Origin: Gordonia aichiensis NBRC 108223
Lineage (GTDB): Bacteria > Actinomycetota > Actinomycetes > Mycobacteriales > Mycobacteriaceae
Length of the DNA stretch: 64,000 nucleotides
Reading direction: 5' to 3'
Assembly (NCBI RefSeq): GCF_000332975.1
Contig: NZ_BANR01000005.1
Location: forward strand, 248,001 to 312,000
The notes below the pieces were generated by a model, which was not told the DNA's origin, searched no databases, and saw only the letters and a program-made list of their open reading frames with translations. Of the stretch, positions 42,045-54,600 are shown one piece after another. Position 1 is the first letter of the stretch, and each line of letters starts with the position of its first letter. The position numbers were made by a program, and so were the translations under genes.

Positions 42045-42717
42045 GACTGTGAGCTGACCTGTCGGCGGCGTTCTCCGCCGACACCCCACCTGAGCCCAAT
42101 GCGTCGATCACGTTGCGGGTGGCGAGAATTCGGCCAGCTCGTTTGCCGACGTACTCACAGGCCATCTGGTGCTCGTCGCGCGTGAAATCGGCGACGGCAT
42201 CGGCGACGAAGAAGGGCTCGACGTCCATCATGAAGGCCTCCGTGGCGCTGATCATGCAGCCCATGTGGGCATACACGCCGATCACGATGAGTTGGTCGCG
42301 CCCGTACCGTGCCAACAGGTGTCTCAGGTCGGTGCGCTGAAAGCCGGAGTACCGCCACTTGGTGACGGTGATATCGCCGCGGCGTGGCGCCAGGGCCGGG
42401 ATGATGTGCTCGTCACGACCCGCATCGAGACCGCGACCCCAGAAATCGGCCAGGATTCCGCGCCGAGACGGGTGTTGATCGCCCGGCTGTGCCGTGTAGA
42501 CGACGGGAAGACCCGCCTCCGTGGCCGCCGCGCGGATCGCGACCATGTTCGGCAGTGCGGTCGCCATCGGGTCGGCCTGCGTGTCGTAGGCGTCGATGAA
42601 GTAGTTCTGCATGTCGTGTATCAGCAGCGCGGCGCGGGAGGGTTCCAGCTCCCAGTCGACGCGCTGAGGGAACGGTCCGTCGGGTATCGGATATGGGGTG
42701 ATCGTCGGAATGGCCAC
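42037..42717 (-). CDS. entB: Isochorismatase (EntB-like, without aryl carrier domain)
   Basis: This 226-residue enzyme hydrolyses isochorismate to 2,3-dihydro-2,3-dihydroxybenzoate. [39 protein letters not shown] and [19 protein letters not shown] are isochorismatase signatures. EntB and DhbB carry a C-terminal aryl carrier domain of about 75 residues; this protein ends in [19 protein letters not shown] and has none. The aryl carrier must be supplied elsewhere. Transcription starts from the IdeR-box intergenic region 5 bases away. Confidence 0.92.
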   Translation of the reverse strand: MAIPTITPYPIPDGPFPQRVDWELEPSRAALLIHDMQNYFIDAYDTQADPMATALPNMVAIRAAATEAGLPVVYTAQPGDQHPSRRGILADFWGRGLDAGRDEHIIPALAPRRGDITVTKWRYSGFQRTDLRHLLARYGRDQLIVIGVYAHMGCMISATEAFMMDVEPFFVADAVADFTRDEHQMACEYVGKRAGRILATRNVIDALGSGGVSAENAADRSAHSHA

Positions 42718-42721
42718 GCCA

Positions 42722-42740
42722 TTAGGGTAGCCTCACCTTT
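42722..42740. promoter_or_regulatory. IdeR/DtxR-type iron box between entB and entE
   Basis: TTAGGGTAGCCTCACCTTT matches about 16 of 19 positions of the consensus TWAGGTWAGSCTWACCTWA. It fills the 23-base space between the divergent entB and entE start codons, so one iron-loaded repressor dimer pair could silence both directions. No room remains for a ribosome site before the entE ATG. Confidence 0.82.
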
Positions 42741-44318
42741 ATGCTTGTGTCTCCATGGCCCCCGGAATTGGAAGCAAAGTATCGATCCGACGGACTGTGG
42801 GTCGGGGAGACGTTCGACGATGTCCTGCGTTCGCGGGCCGCGGATCCCGCATCGGCCCGACGCACCGCGGTGGTCGACATCGATCGTCGACTGACCTACG
42901 CGGAGCTCGATGATCGGGTTGGCGCCATCGCAGCGGGACTGCGCGATCTCGGTATCACGCCGGATGACCGCGTGCTCGTGCAGATCCCGAACCGCGTCAG
43001 TTACGTCGAGGCCGTGTTCGCGTTGTTCAGACTTCGCGCGATCCCGGTCTTCACCCTTCCTGCGCACCGCGCGGGAGAACTCGTCGGCATCGCCGACGCC
43101 GCAGGCGCCGTCGCAATCATCTCGCCTGGAGACGACGCCGGCTTCGACTACCGCGGACTCGCCGATACCATTGCAGCGCAGGTTGATTCGATTCGGCGGT
43201 GGATCGACGCCGATGACCTCGATGCCCTGCTGGCCCCTCCCGTCGAGCACGGTCGCGCGAATCCGGGAGACCTCGCATTCCTGCAGTTGTCCGGCGGTAG
43301 CACCGGGGTGCCCAAGCTGATCCCACGAACACACGACGACTACCTGTACAGCGTTCGTCGCAGCAACGAACTGTGCGGTGTCACCGCCGACACCGTGTAC
43401 CTTGCGAGTTTGCCTGTTGCACACAACTTCCCGATGAGTTCACCGGGTATCCTCGGCGCGATGTGTGCCGGTGGCACCGTCGCGCTCACCGCTTCGCCCG
43501 CTCCGTCGGTCGCATGGGAGATGGTTTCGCGCGAGGGGGTCACGATGACCGGGCTGGTTCCGCCACTGGCGCGGCTGTGGACCGAAACCGCGGAGGCCGG
43601 AACCACTGTCGACCTGTCCTCACTCGAGGTCATCCAGGTCGGTGGCGCACGCTGCCCCGACGAACTCGCGCGCCGCATCGGCCCGGCCCTCGGCGTGCGA
43701 CTGCAGCAGGTGTTCGGAATGGCCGAGGGCCTCGTTTGCTACACGCGACTCGACGACCCGATCGAGGTGGTCACCACGACGCAGGGTCGCCCGATGTCGG
43801 CGGACGACGAGATCCGCATCGTCGACGAGTCCGGCGTCGACGTCGGTGCCGGACCGGGCTTCCTGGAAACGCAGGGGCCGTACACGATTCGTTCATACTG
43901 GCGCGACGCGAGCCCCTCGTCGTTTGCGCCCGACGGCTGGTACCGCACGGGCGACGTCGTCGAACTGACCGCGCAGGGCAACATCGTCGTGCGGGGTCGG
44001 GGCGGCGATCGCGTCAATCGTGGCGGGGAGAAGGTGTCGGCCGAGCAACTCGAAGAACAGTTGCTGACGCACCCGGCTGTGCGTGACGCGATCGTCGTGG
44101 CCGTCGCCGACCCGTACCTCGGTGAGCGGACCTGCGCCTACCTCATCGCCGACGACGTCGACAACCCCCCGGATCTCGCGGGTATCCGACGTTTCGTGCG
44201 TCACAACGGGCTCGCCGAGTGGAAGCTCCCCGACTCCGTGAGGATCGTCGACGCATTTCCCGAGACCGGGGTCGGCAAGGTGAGCCGCAAGAAGCTGCGG
44301 GAGATCCTGGCGGGCTGA
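42741..44318 (+). CDS. entE: 2,3-dihydroxybenzoate-AMP ligase
   Basis: This 525-residue enzyme adenylates 2,3-dihydroxybenzoate and loads it on an aryl carrier domain. WPPELEAKYRSDGLW opens it as in DhbE/EntE. LQLSGGSTGVPKLIPRTH is the P-loop, and SLPVAHNFPMSSPG holds the asparagine that contacts the DHB hydroxyl in this family. GWYRTGDVV and GVGKVSRKKLRE complete the core. The ATG directly abuts the iron box, so the mRNA may be leaderless; a second ATG at 42753 in another frame is not used. It converges on the exporter gene with a 4-base gap. Confidence 0.94.
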   Translation: MLVSPWPPELEAKYRSDGLWVGETFDDVLRSRAADPASARRTAVVDIDRRLTYAELDDRVGAIAAGLRDLGITPDDRVLVQIPNRVSYVEAVFALFRLRAIPVFTLPAHRAGELVGIADAAGAVAIISPGDDAGFDYRGLADTIAAQVDSIRRWIDADDLDALLAPPVEHGRANPGDLAFLQLSGGSTGVPKLIPRTHDDYLYSVRRSNELCGVTADTVYLASLPVAHNFPMSSPGILGAMCAGGTVALTASPAPSVAWEMVSREGVTMTGLVPPLARLWTETAEAGTTVDLSSLEVIQVGGARCPDELARRIGPALGVRLQQVFGMAEGLVCYTRLDDPIEVVTTTQGRPMSADDEIRIVDESGVDVGAGPGFLETQGPYTIRSYWRDASPSSFAPDGWYRTGDVVELTAQGNIVVRGRGGDRVNRGGEKVSAEQLEEQLLTHPAVRDAIVVAVADPYLGERTCAYLIADDVDNPPDLAGIRRFVRHNGLAEWKLPDSVRIVDAFPETGVGKVSRKKLREILAG

Positions 44319-44322
44319 GAGG

Positions 44323-45633
44323 TCAGGAGATGCTCTGCACCGCGGTGTCGTTACGGACGGCGACGAGCGTCCGGAGCACGACGGCCGCGATGATCGACAG
44401 GACGAGCAGCGCCAGCCCGTAGTAGACGATCGCATCCGATGCGGTCCAGATCGTTCCGAACACACCGGCGACGAGTGCGCCGACGGTGACACCGCCGACC
44501 TCCTGCGCCATCCAGATGCCGTTGACCCTGCCGAGGAGCGGGCCGGGCGTGTGGTGCTGGATGAGCGAATACCGCAGCACCTCCTGCGTCGCCTCGAGGT
44601 ATCCCACGACGCAGAGGGCGACGATCGCGACCCAGGCCACCGGCGCGAATCCGAAGAAGATCTGGACCACGGCAGCGCCTGCAAGTGCGCTCAGCAAGAC
44701 AACGCCGGGCCGCCGTACCCCTGCCAGCCAGCCACTGGTCAGAGCGCCCAGCATCGCGCCGCAGGCGACCGCCGCGTAGAGCAGGCCGGTGGCTCTCGCA
44801 TCGCCGTCGAACCGCTGTGCCACGAGCGCCGGAAGCAGCGCGACGAGTCCGGCTCCCAGCATCGCGAGCACACCGACGATCATCACGCCCAGCACCACGC
44901 GCTGCGAGGTGAGGAACCCCACGAGCGACTGCGGGGCGTCTCGGTGGGCTGCGTCGGCGGCGTTGACGTCAGCCGGGCCGTCGGGCGACTGCGAGTGCGC
45001 ACCGAGCGTCGCGGCGTTAGGTGGCATCGACGGCAGACCCAGCAGGATCACGACGGTCAGCGTCGCGAGGATCGCGGCGAGGGTGTACGCCCACTCGACG
45101 CCCGCCGCCGCGATGACGAAACCCGCGATGGCCGGCGAGATCGCGGTCCCGACCCGGACGGTCAGCGAACTGAGCGCGCCGACGGCGACGAGTTTGTCGC
45201 GGGGGATCAGGGTCGGCACGGCAGCCATCAACGCCGAGGTCGACAGCGAACCGATGAGGCCGTCGACACCGGCGAGGACGTAGAGGGCTGCCACCGACGT
45301 CGGGCCGAACACACCGAAGGCGTTGAGCGCAAGGCCGACGAAGCTCAGTGCTGCGCCGGAACGTCCGAGCAGAATGAGTTTCTTGCGGTCGAAACGGTCG
45401 GCGAGGACGCCGCCGACGAGCATGCCGACGAACGTCGTGATCCCGGTGACCGCGGTGGCCGCGCCGACCTGCGCAGACGATCCGGTGAGGTCATACATCT
45501 GGATCGGTACCGACACCATGAGGAGTCCTATACCGATGATCGAGATCAGTCGGGCACAGAAGATGCGGCGGAACGCGACGCTCTCCCGCAGGGGACTGAT
45601 GTCGATCAGCACACCCCGTACCTTGCCGCTCAT
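44323..45633 (-). CDS. MFS exporter, EntS-like
   Basis: This 436-residue protein has 12 predicted membrane helices and resembles the enterobactin exporter EntS (ISPLRESVAFRRIFCARLISIIG, VGGVLADRFDRKKLILLGRSG, LGRVNGIWMAQEVGG). It most likely exports the siderophore made by the neighbouring NRPS genes. A charged loop near residues 200-230 lies between the two halves. Its ATG overlaps the NRPS stop by 4 bases, so exporter and synthetase are made together. Confidence 0.88.
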   Translation of the reverse strand: MSGKVRGVLIDISPLRESVAFRRIFCARLISIIGIGLLMVSVPIQMYDLTGSSAQVGAATAVTGITTFVGMLVGGVLADRFDRKKLILLGRSGAALSFVGLALNAFGVFGPTSVAALYVLAGVDGLIGSLSTSALMAAVPTLIPRDKLVAVGALSSLTVRVGTAISPAIAGFVIAAAGVEWAYTLAAILATLTVVILLGLPSMPPNAATLGAHSQSPDGPADVNAADAAHRDAPQSLVGFLTSQRVVLGVMIVGVLAMLGAGLVALLPALVAQRFDGDARATGLLYAAVACGAMLGALTSGWLAGVRRPGVVLLSALAGAAVVQIFFGFAPVAWVAIVALCVVGYLEATQEVLRYSLIQHHTPGPLLGRVNGIWMAQEVGGVTVGALVAGVFGTIWTASDAIVYYGLALLVLSIIAAVVLRTLVAVRNDTAVQSIS

Positions 45634-48600
45634 CGACCACCTTCCGTCTCGTCGGGATTGATCTCACCGGCACATGTCTCGTCGCCGCCCGGTACGCCGT
45701 GCGGGCGCGGGATGTCCGCGTTCGCCACCTCGGCGAGCGCGGACAACCACCGATCGGCCAGTCGTGCAACGGTGTCGGTGTCGATCATGCCGGGCTGATG
45801 GCTCCAGGTCGCCGACAGGCGCGGCCCGTCGGGGCCGTCGACGGTCGCGACGTCGACGATGAGGCCGTACCCGGCAGGCATCTCGTCGTCGGGGCCGATG
45901 TCGACCGACTCGGGCGCCATCGACCATCCCTCGAACGCGAAATCGCGGTATCGGCCGACGTAATTGAACTCGATGACCGCCTTCGGCAAATCGACCCCGG
46001 CCCGGTCGGTGACATCCACGCCGACACCTGCGGAACCGTACCGGAGCAGACCGTACCCCACACCGCCGTCCGGGATCGTGGCGCGCTGCGCGGCGAGGTC
46101 TTTCGCCTGAGTACCAGCGTCGCCGGTACCACCGACACGAATCGGATGAACCGCCGTGAACCAACCGACGGTTCCGGTGAGATCGGCGCCGGGAAGCAGA
46201 TGCTCGACGCGACCGTGGCCCTCCGAGTCGACGAGCGTCGGAGTACCGATCGCGGCGCCGAACGCACCCAGCAACACGTCGTCGACACCGACGCCCAGGC
46301 GCGCGCCGACCGGGCCGAGGACCTCTCGTGCGACAGCGGAATCAACCTCCACCCGATGCCGGGCGACGGTTGCTTGACGGTCGCGGCCGGGATCAAGCGG
46401 CCGCGAGAACAGCGCAAGCGGATCGGTATCCGCACCGATACGACGCCACAGGTCTGCTTCACCACTGCGGTCGAGCATCGTCAGTCCGCGTGCCCACGCC
46501 CCGAAGTCCGTCGACACCTGCGCGAGCGATACGTCCTCGGGTGCGGTCCCGCTGGTCAGTTGCGTGTAGGCGGCGAGGAGTTCGGGCACGAGCACCCGCC
46601 ACGACACACCGTCGACCACGAGGTGATGGATGGCCACCAACAGACGGCCCGGCTGGGCTCCGCGATCGACCCACGCTGCTGCGACCATACGTCCAGCGGC
46701 GGGATCCAGACGCTCGCGCACACGTCGTGCGATGGCCTCGAGATCGTCGCCCAGCGAACCCTGATGGTGCACGACAAGCACGTCGGGGCCCGCGACGGAC
46801 TCGGGTGCGGCTTCGGGGATCTCGAACCGCCACGGTGAGGAGCTCGCATCGAGTCGTGCGCGCAGCATGTGGTGGCGGGACACGAGAATGCCCAGCGAGC
46901 GCGTGAGCGCATCGACGTCAAGGCCCGGGGGGACGACGAGCAGTGCCGACTGGTGGAACCCGCCGATGTGTTCGACAGTCGAATCGGTCAGCTCTTCGAG
47001 CCAGCGCACAACGGGGGTGGCGGGCACGATGCCTTCGGTCACGCGCGCGAGCGTCGGTGCGGTATCGGCATGTTCGAGGGAGTCGGCAAGGTCGACGATG
47101 CTCCGGTTGACCATCACGCCACGCGGACTGAGGGTGAATCCCTCAGCGCGGAGGCGGGCGACGAGTTGCATGGCAACGATGCTGTCACCGCCGAGCTCTG
47201 CGAAGTCGTCGTCGAGTCCCACCTGCTCGAGCGGCAACTCAAGGGCGTCGGCGACGGCACGGCAGACGCGCTGCTGCACGTCGGTCTGGGGCGGGCGCAC
47301 ATCCCGCTCGAAACTCGGCTCGGGTAAACCGCGACGATCGATCTTGCCGTTGGGCAGCGTGGGTAGCTCGTCGAGCACGACCACGGCGGAGGGAACCATG
47401 TAGTCGGGCAGCACTGTGCGTACGGCAGACCGCAGCGTGGCGGGTTCGACCGCGGAGTGCCCCTCGGCGACCACGTAGCCGACGAGTCTGCCTGCGCGTG
47501 CGACGACGAGCGCCGCGCTCACGCCCGAGATGGACGCCAGCGCCGACTCGACATCGCCGAGTTCGACGCGGAAGCCGCGGATCTTCACCTGGTCGTCGCC
47601 GCGTCCGCGGAAGTCGAGCTGTCCGTCGCGGGTCCAGCGCACCGTGTCGCCGGTCCGGTACATGCGCGACCCGTCCGCGGCGAAGGGATCGGCGACGAAA
47701 CGTTCGGCGGTGAGGTCGCCCCGTCCGAGGTAGCCGCGCGCCAATCCTGCTCCGGCAAGGTACAACTCACCGTCGACGCCGTCGGGAACCGGCATGAGCG
47801 CCCTGTCGAGAACGTAGGCGCGCGCACCGTCGACCGGCCTGCCGACCACGGGATCTTCGGCGTCGGAGGCTCGCGCGACGAGGGCATCGACTGTTGCCTC
47901 GGTGGGCCCGTAGAGGTTGTACGCGTCGGTACCGGTCAGTTCGCGGTAGCGGCGCCACTGTGCGTCCGGGATCGCCTCGCCGCCGAAACCTATGGCGGAC
48001 AGGGATTCCTCCGCGCCGTCGAGCTGCCGAAGATACGACGGGGTGAGCTCGAGGAAGTCCCACCGTTGCGCACGCAGCTGTGCGGCGAGCGCTTGGGCGT
48101 CGCGCTGTGTCGCGGCGTCGACGATGCTGACCTCATGGCCGTCGAGCAACCACAGTTGCGGCTGCCAGGAGGCGTCGAAGGCCAGCGACCACGCGTGACC
48201 CACCCTCAGGCGTTCGCGTCCCGCGCGGCGACGTGTGGGTTCGTGCAGCATTCGTCGATGACTTGCGAACAGGTTGGCAAGTCCACGATGCGGTACGACC
48301 ACACCCTTGGGGGTGCCGGTCGACCCGGACGTGAAGATCACATAGGCGGGATGATCGGGACGCAGAGGTGCCGTCCGTACGATCTCCGGCGTCGAATCCG
48401 GCTGCGCACCAGCACCACTCGGTCCACGAGCAAGGACGGGGTCGTCGAGGCTGTCGATGACGCGGCGCGGACGTGCGACGGTCGTCATCGCTTCGACCCG
48501 CTCCGGCGGGGTGTCCGGCTCGATCGGCAGATAGGCCGCGCCCGCGACGAGCACGCCGAAAATCGCTTCGAGCGCGATGACACCGCGCGGCAGCGACACG

Positions 48601-51600
48601 ACTACCACGTCTTCGGGACCGATTCCCTCGGCAGCGAGTCGGGCGGCGATGGTCCGCACCCGCGCGTCGAGTTCGCCGAACGTCCGACTGCCGTCGGGAC
48701 CCCGCAACGCCGGCGCATCCCTGTCGCGGGCCACGGCGGCATCGAACAGGTCGGGGAATGTTGTCGCAGGCGCAGGCGGACGATGAAGCTCGCGCAGCTC
48801 TGCGGGAATCCGGATGTCGAGATCGCGCAGGGGGCGATCCTGTCGCGCCGCCATGAACTCCAGGATCGCGACGAGACGTTGAGCCATCGACTCGACGGTG
48901 GCGCGATCGAACAGATCGGTGCTGTACTCGATCACTCCGCCGATCCGGGGATCACTACCAGAGCTGTCCTCGGTGAAATCGAACGACAGGTCGAATTTCG
49001 CGGTGGTGGGGAGCGGTGTCGTCGTGGCGAAGTCGCCGTCGATCACCTCTGGCAGGCGGCCCTCGACGTAGACGACCATCGTCTGGAACAAGGGATTGAG
49101 CGCCGTGGAACGTGATCGGGCGACGGTCTCGACGACCTGCTCGAACGGCACGTCCTTGTTCTCGAAGGCCGACAGGTCGGCGGCGCGGACGCGTGCGAGG
49201 AGATCGACGACCGTCGGATCCCCTGACACATCGGTGCGCAGCACCACCGTGTTGAGGAAGAAGCCGACGAGATCATCGAGCCGGTCGTCGTCGCGCATGG
49301 TGACCGGCGATCCGAGAGGGATGTCGGTGCCCGCACCCAGTCGCGAGAGCAGGACGGCCACCGCGGTCTGGACAACCATGAACATCGACGTCCCGGTCGA
49401 CGCCGCAAGCTGCTTCAACGCCGACACCGTGTCTGTGCCGAGGCCGACGAGAACACCATCCCCTTCGCCCGACGGTCGCGGCGGTCGGGCGCGGTCGTAG
49501 GGCAGCGACAGTTCTTCGGGCGAACCGTCGAGTGCTCGGCGCCAGAACTCCATCTGCCGGGCACCGCGTTCGTCGGCGAGTAGATCCCGTTGCCATGCGG
49601 CGAAGTCGGAGTACTGCAGGCCGAGTTCGTCCCAGTCGGGGGCGGTCCCGCGTGCGCGTGCGCGGTATGCGGTGTCGAGGTCGGCACGCAGCGGTGCCGC
49701 CGACCATTCGTCCGTGGCGATGTGATGGATGGTGACCACCGCGAACTCTCTCGTGGTGGCGACGCGAATCGGGATCTGCGTGGCCAGATCGAAAGGGTGC
49801 GCAGCGTCTGCGTGCAACTGTGCGATCTCGGAGACGACCCGCAGCGGGACCCGCGGTGCGGCAACGACTTCCGGTCGATCGTCGGGATAGCGCGTGCGAA
49901 GGATCTCGTGTCGCGCGACGACGTCGCCGATCGCGGCACGCAGCACATCCGGCTCGACGGGTGTCGTCCCCGACGGTCCGTCCGGACGCCACAGCAGTGG
50001 GACGTTGTAGGTGTTGGTGGGCCCGGAGACCCCAGCCAGGGTCAGCATCTGCGCCTGCCCGAACGACAGAACCGGATCCATCTCGGCACGGCGACGCAGC
50101 GTGGTGGTGCGCGACCGCGACTGCGCTGCACCGGCATTGCCGTGGGCAACGAGCCACGCGCCGAGTCCGGCGATGGTGGGTTCGTCGAACACCGCCCGGA
50201 CACCGATGTCGTAACCCAGCGAGCCGCGGATGAGGTTGACCACCTTGATGGCGGCGAGAGAGTGGCCGCCGAGCGCGAAGAAGCTCGTGTGGATGTCAGT
50301 GACCGCGGTACCCAGCACCGTCGAGAAGATCTCGGCGAGATCGGATTCCAGCGCGGTCCGCGGCGTCGTTCCGCCCGTGCCGTCGACGGTCGGGACCGGT
50401 AGTGCCCGGCGGTCGAGCTTGCCGGACTGGTTGAGCGGCAACGACTCCAACGCGACGAGCGGTGATGGGATCATGTAGTCCGGCAGCAGCGCCGAGAGGT
50501 CGCGTGCCACGGACTCGACCACGTCGGCGTTGTCGAGAGGACCCTCGGTCCCGGGCACGATCCAGCCGACGATCCGATCGGAGTCAACGGCCGCCACGGC
50601 GTCGGCGACCTGCGGAAGCGTGCGGAGTGCTGCTTCGATCTCGCCGAGTTCGACGCGGCTGCCGCGCACCTTCACCTGGCTGTCGGTGCGACCGAGGTAT
50701 TCGAGTTCCTTGTTTCTGCGTCGGACCAGATCTCCCGTCCGATAGACCCGGCCTCCCGGCACCTCACCCGTCGGGTCGGCGACGAACGCGGCCGCGGTGC
50801 GGCCCGGCCGCCCGAGATAGCCACGGGCCAACGGTGTGCCGCGCACGTAGAGTTCGCCGACAGCGCCGTCGGGCACCCGTCGCAGTGAGGTGTCGAGGAC
50901 GAGGAGGTCGGTTCCTGTGATCGGTCGACCGATCGGCGCGGTGCGCGTGGCGGCGACCGCACAAGCGGTGTGATCGGCGACGACGACGGTGGTCTCCGTC
51001 GGGCCGTAGGCGTTGATCAGTGCGACCGACGGTGCCGCGGCGAGGACCTCGTCGACGAGATCCGTGCGCAACGCCTCGCCCCCGACGATGAGGTGCCGCA
51101 ACGAGTCGAGCCCCTGCAGCCGGGGAACGAAGTGCTCGAGCAACGACGGAACGAACACCGAGGTGCTCACGCCGTGCGCACCGATGATGTCGGCCAGTCT
51201 CTGGGGGTCACGCTGCGCGCCCGGTTCGGCGACGAGCGCGCTCGCGCCAACAGTGAACGGCAGCAACAGTTCCCAGACAGCCCCGTCGAATCCGACAGGC
51301 GTCTTGGCGAGAACGGTGTCGCCGGGGCCTATGCCGCCTCCCGGCATGGTCTCAGCACGCCAGCGAAGAACGTTGACCACGCTGCGATGGGTGACCGCGA
51401 CGCCCTTGGGCCTGCCGGTCGAGCCCGACGTGTAGATGACGTAGGCAGCCTCATCGGGATGCACGCGCGCCACGGAGCCGTTCGAGGCGGTGGCACCGGG
51501 CGCCGTCCCCGCACCGTCGAGTGTGTCGTCGGCGGCCCCGGCCGAGCCGTAGCCGAACATCGCGTCGTCGATGTGCAAGGTGGGATAGCCCGCGTCACTG

Positions 51601-54600
51601 CATGCGGGGTTGTCCCCGCCCACGATGACGGCGGCGGGACGCGCGTCGTCGAGAATCGTCGCGACTCGGTCGGCCGGGGTATCGGTGTCGATCGGCAGAT
51701 AGGCGGCCCCCGCGCGCAGCACGCTCTGCAGTGCGGCGAGTTGCGCCATGCTTCGCGGGACGACGACGGCGACCACGTCGCCGCGTCGTACACCCGCCTC
51801 GACGAGCCCGCCGGCCAGTCGTTGCGTCGCCACGGCGAGGTCGGCGTACGACACCCGACGTCCGCCGGTGTCGCGCAGAGCGGTTCGTGACGAGTGCAGT
51901 CGCGTGGTGTGATCGATGAGGTCGGTCACCGTCGTGGTGTCCGCACCAGTGCTGTACGACCCGGTGCTGTACGACCCGGTGGTGTCGCCCGATGTGGGGT
52001 GACCGACGAGTGCCTCTCCACCGCGTTCGGCCTCGCGGATCGCGCATTCCTCGGCGGGCTCGAGAAGGTCGATGCGGTCGACGACGATGTCGGGCGCCGT
52101 GCTGACAACGCGAAGGATGCGTGCCAGACGCGTCAAAAGATCGCGTGCGGTCGACGCGTCGAACATCGACGTCGCATACTCGAGCGCGAGCGTCAGTTCT
52201 CCGGTGTCGGTGTTGTCGACGACGGTGAACGCGAGATCGAACTTGGCCGACACGGAGGCCAGGTGCTCGAAGGTGGCCGGGATACCGAGGAATCGGTCCG
52301 GCATCGACCCGAACGGCAGATAGCCGACGCTGGCCTGGAAGAGCGGATTGCGCCCGGGAACTCGTTGCGGTGCAAGGTGTTCGACAATCTGCTGGAAAGG
52401 GATGTCCTGGTTGTCGAACGCAGCGAGATCGACGGCACGCACTCGGTCGATCAGTTCGTCGAAGGTCGGATGCCCGCTGATGTCGGTGCGTAACACCTGG
52501 GTGTCGACGAAGAAGCCGATGAGGTCGTCGAGAGCGGGATCGTTTCGGCCGGATACCGGCGACCCGAGTGCGATGTCGGGACCCGCGCCTACCCGATACA
52601 GCAACGTGGCCACAGCTGCCTGGGCGACCATGAACATGCTGGCGCCGCGCCCGGCGGCGATGTCTGCGAGCGCCGAGCGGGTCTGCGCGTCGACGACCGT
52701 CGACTCGGTGGCCGCGGGGCCGGGCGATCCGGGTCGACGCGGGCGGTCGCGGGGGAGCGCCGCCTCGTCGGGAATACCGGCGAGCGTGTCGCGCCAGAAT
52801 TCGAGCTGCTCGGGCGCCCTGTCGCTGACCCGATCACGTTGCCAGAGCGCGTAATCGGGGTACTGGACGGGTAGCGGCGCGAAGTCGGGTGAGGTGCCCG
52901 TGCGACGCGCGGCGTATGCAGCGGTGAGGTCGGCGAGCAGAGGGCGATCCGACCATTCGTCGGTGGCGATGTGGTGCATCGCGATGCTGACCACCGCAAC
53001 GGTCGACGCTGCGTCCGGGCTGTCGAGTCCGGCCACCTGCACGCGGATCGGTGGATTGGTGCGCAGATCGAAGGGGCGGGTCAGGAAGTCTCTCGTCAGC
53101 GCGGTGGGATCGGCGTCCGTGGCACGTATCTCGACCACATCCGGGATCTCGTCCGGCTCGAGAACACGCTGGTAGACCTCGCCGTCGTCGGTGGTGTCGA
53201 ATACGGTGCGCAGGGCCTCGTGTCGGAGGAGCACGTCACGCAGTGCCGCCGACAGTGCGTCGGTATCGATGGGCTCGTGCAGTCGGACGACGTGACCGTA
53301 GTGGTAGGAGATATCGGCGGGATCCATCTCATAGAGCACCCACAGTCTTTCCTGTGCGGGAGAGAGCGGGATTCGGTTCGGGCGGACACCGATCGTGATA
53401 TCGCTTGTCGAACCGGTCAGGTCTGCGCGTAGCGCGATGTCGGCAGGGGTCCTGGCCTCGAAGAGGTCACGGATGGCCAGTTCTGCACCGAGCTCGGCGC
53501 GCAGTGCGGAGACCAGGCGCATCGCCGCCATCGAGTGCCCGCCCAACGCGAAGAAGTCGTCGTCGATGCCCACCGCACAACGCTCGTCGGTGTTCGGAAG
53601 ACCGAGTACGTCGGCGAAGATCTCGCAGAGCCGCCTCTCGAGCTCGGTGCGGGGTTCCCGGTGTGTTCCACCCACCTCGGGAGCGGGCAGTGCCTTCACA
53701 TCGAGCTTGCCGTTGACGGTCATCGGAAAGGCGTCGACCGTCGCGAACAGGGTGGGAACCATGTAGTCGGGCAGGGTGGCGCCCAGCTCGCGGCGAACCT
53801 GCGCAAAATCCACGCCGGGACGGCCCCGCTCGGTGTCGACGTCAGCGGGAATCACGTAGGCGACAAGACGTTTGACGTCGGGTGCTGCCGGGTCGGCGGT
53901 GGCCACCACGGCCGACGACGAGATCTGCGGCAGTGCCGTCAACGCGGCATCGATCTCGGCGAGTTCGACCCGGTGTCCACGGACCTTGACCTGGTCGTCG
54001 GTGCGTCCGAGGAAGTCGAGGTTGCCGTCCGGCCGGATCCTCATCGCGTCACCGGTGCGGTACAGGCGGCCGCCGGTGGAGAACGGATCCGCGACGAACC
54101 GCTGTGCGGTCAGGTCGGGTCGTCGAAGGTATCCGCGTGCCAGGCCGGCTCCGCTGATGTACAGCTCACCGGGCACACCGGCGGGTACCGGCCGCAGCCA
54201 CGGGTCGAGTAGATGTGCGGTGGTGTTCCAGATCGGGGTGCCGACCGACGACGTCGGCGTCTCGTCGGTACCCGCTCCGAGGGTGTTGATCGTGTACTCG
54301 GTGGGGCCGTACAGGTTGTACCCGAGGATGTGCGGATGATCGCGCAATGCGGTCCACACCGGTTCGGGCACCGCCTCACCGCCGAGCAGGACGAGCGCGG
54401 GGACGTGGTCGCCGTCGAGGAGACCGTCAGCGAACAACTGTGCGGCGTAGGTGGGTGTCACGTTGATGACATCGATGCGGTGCGTCGCGCAGTAGTCGAC
54501 GAGGGCGGTCGAATCGGCACGGAGCTGCTCGTCGGCGATGTGGACCTCGTGGCCCTCGATGAGCCACAGCAGCTCTTCCCATGACATGTCGAACGCGAAT

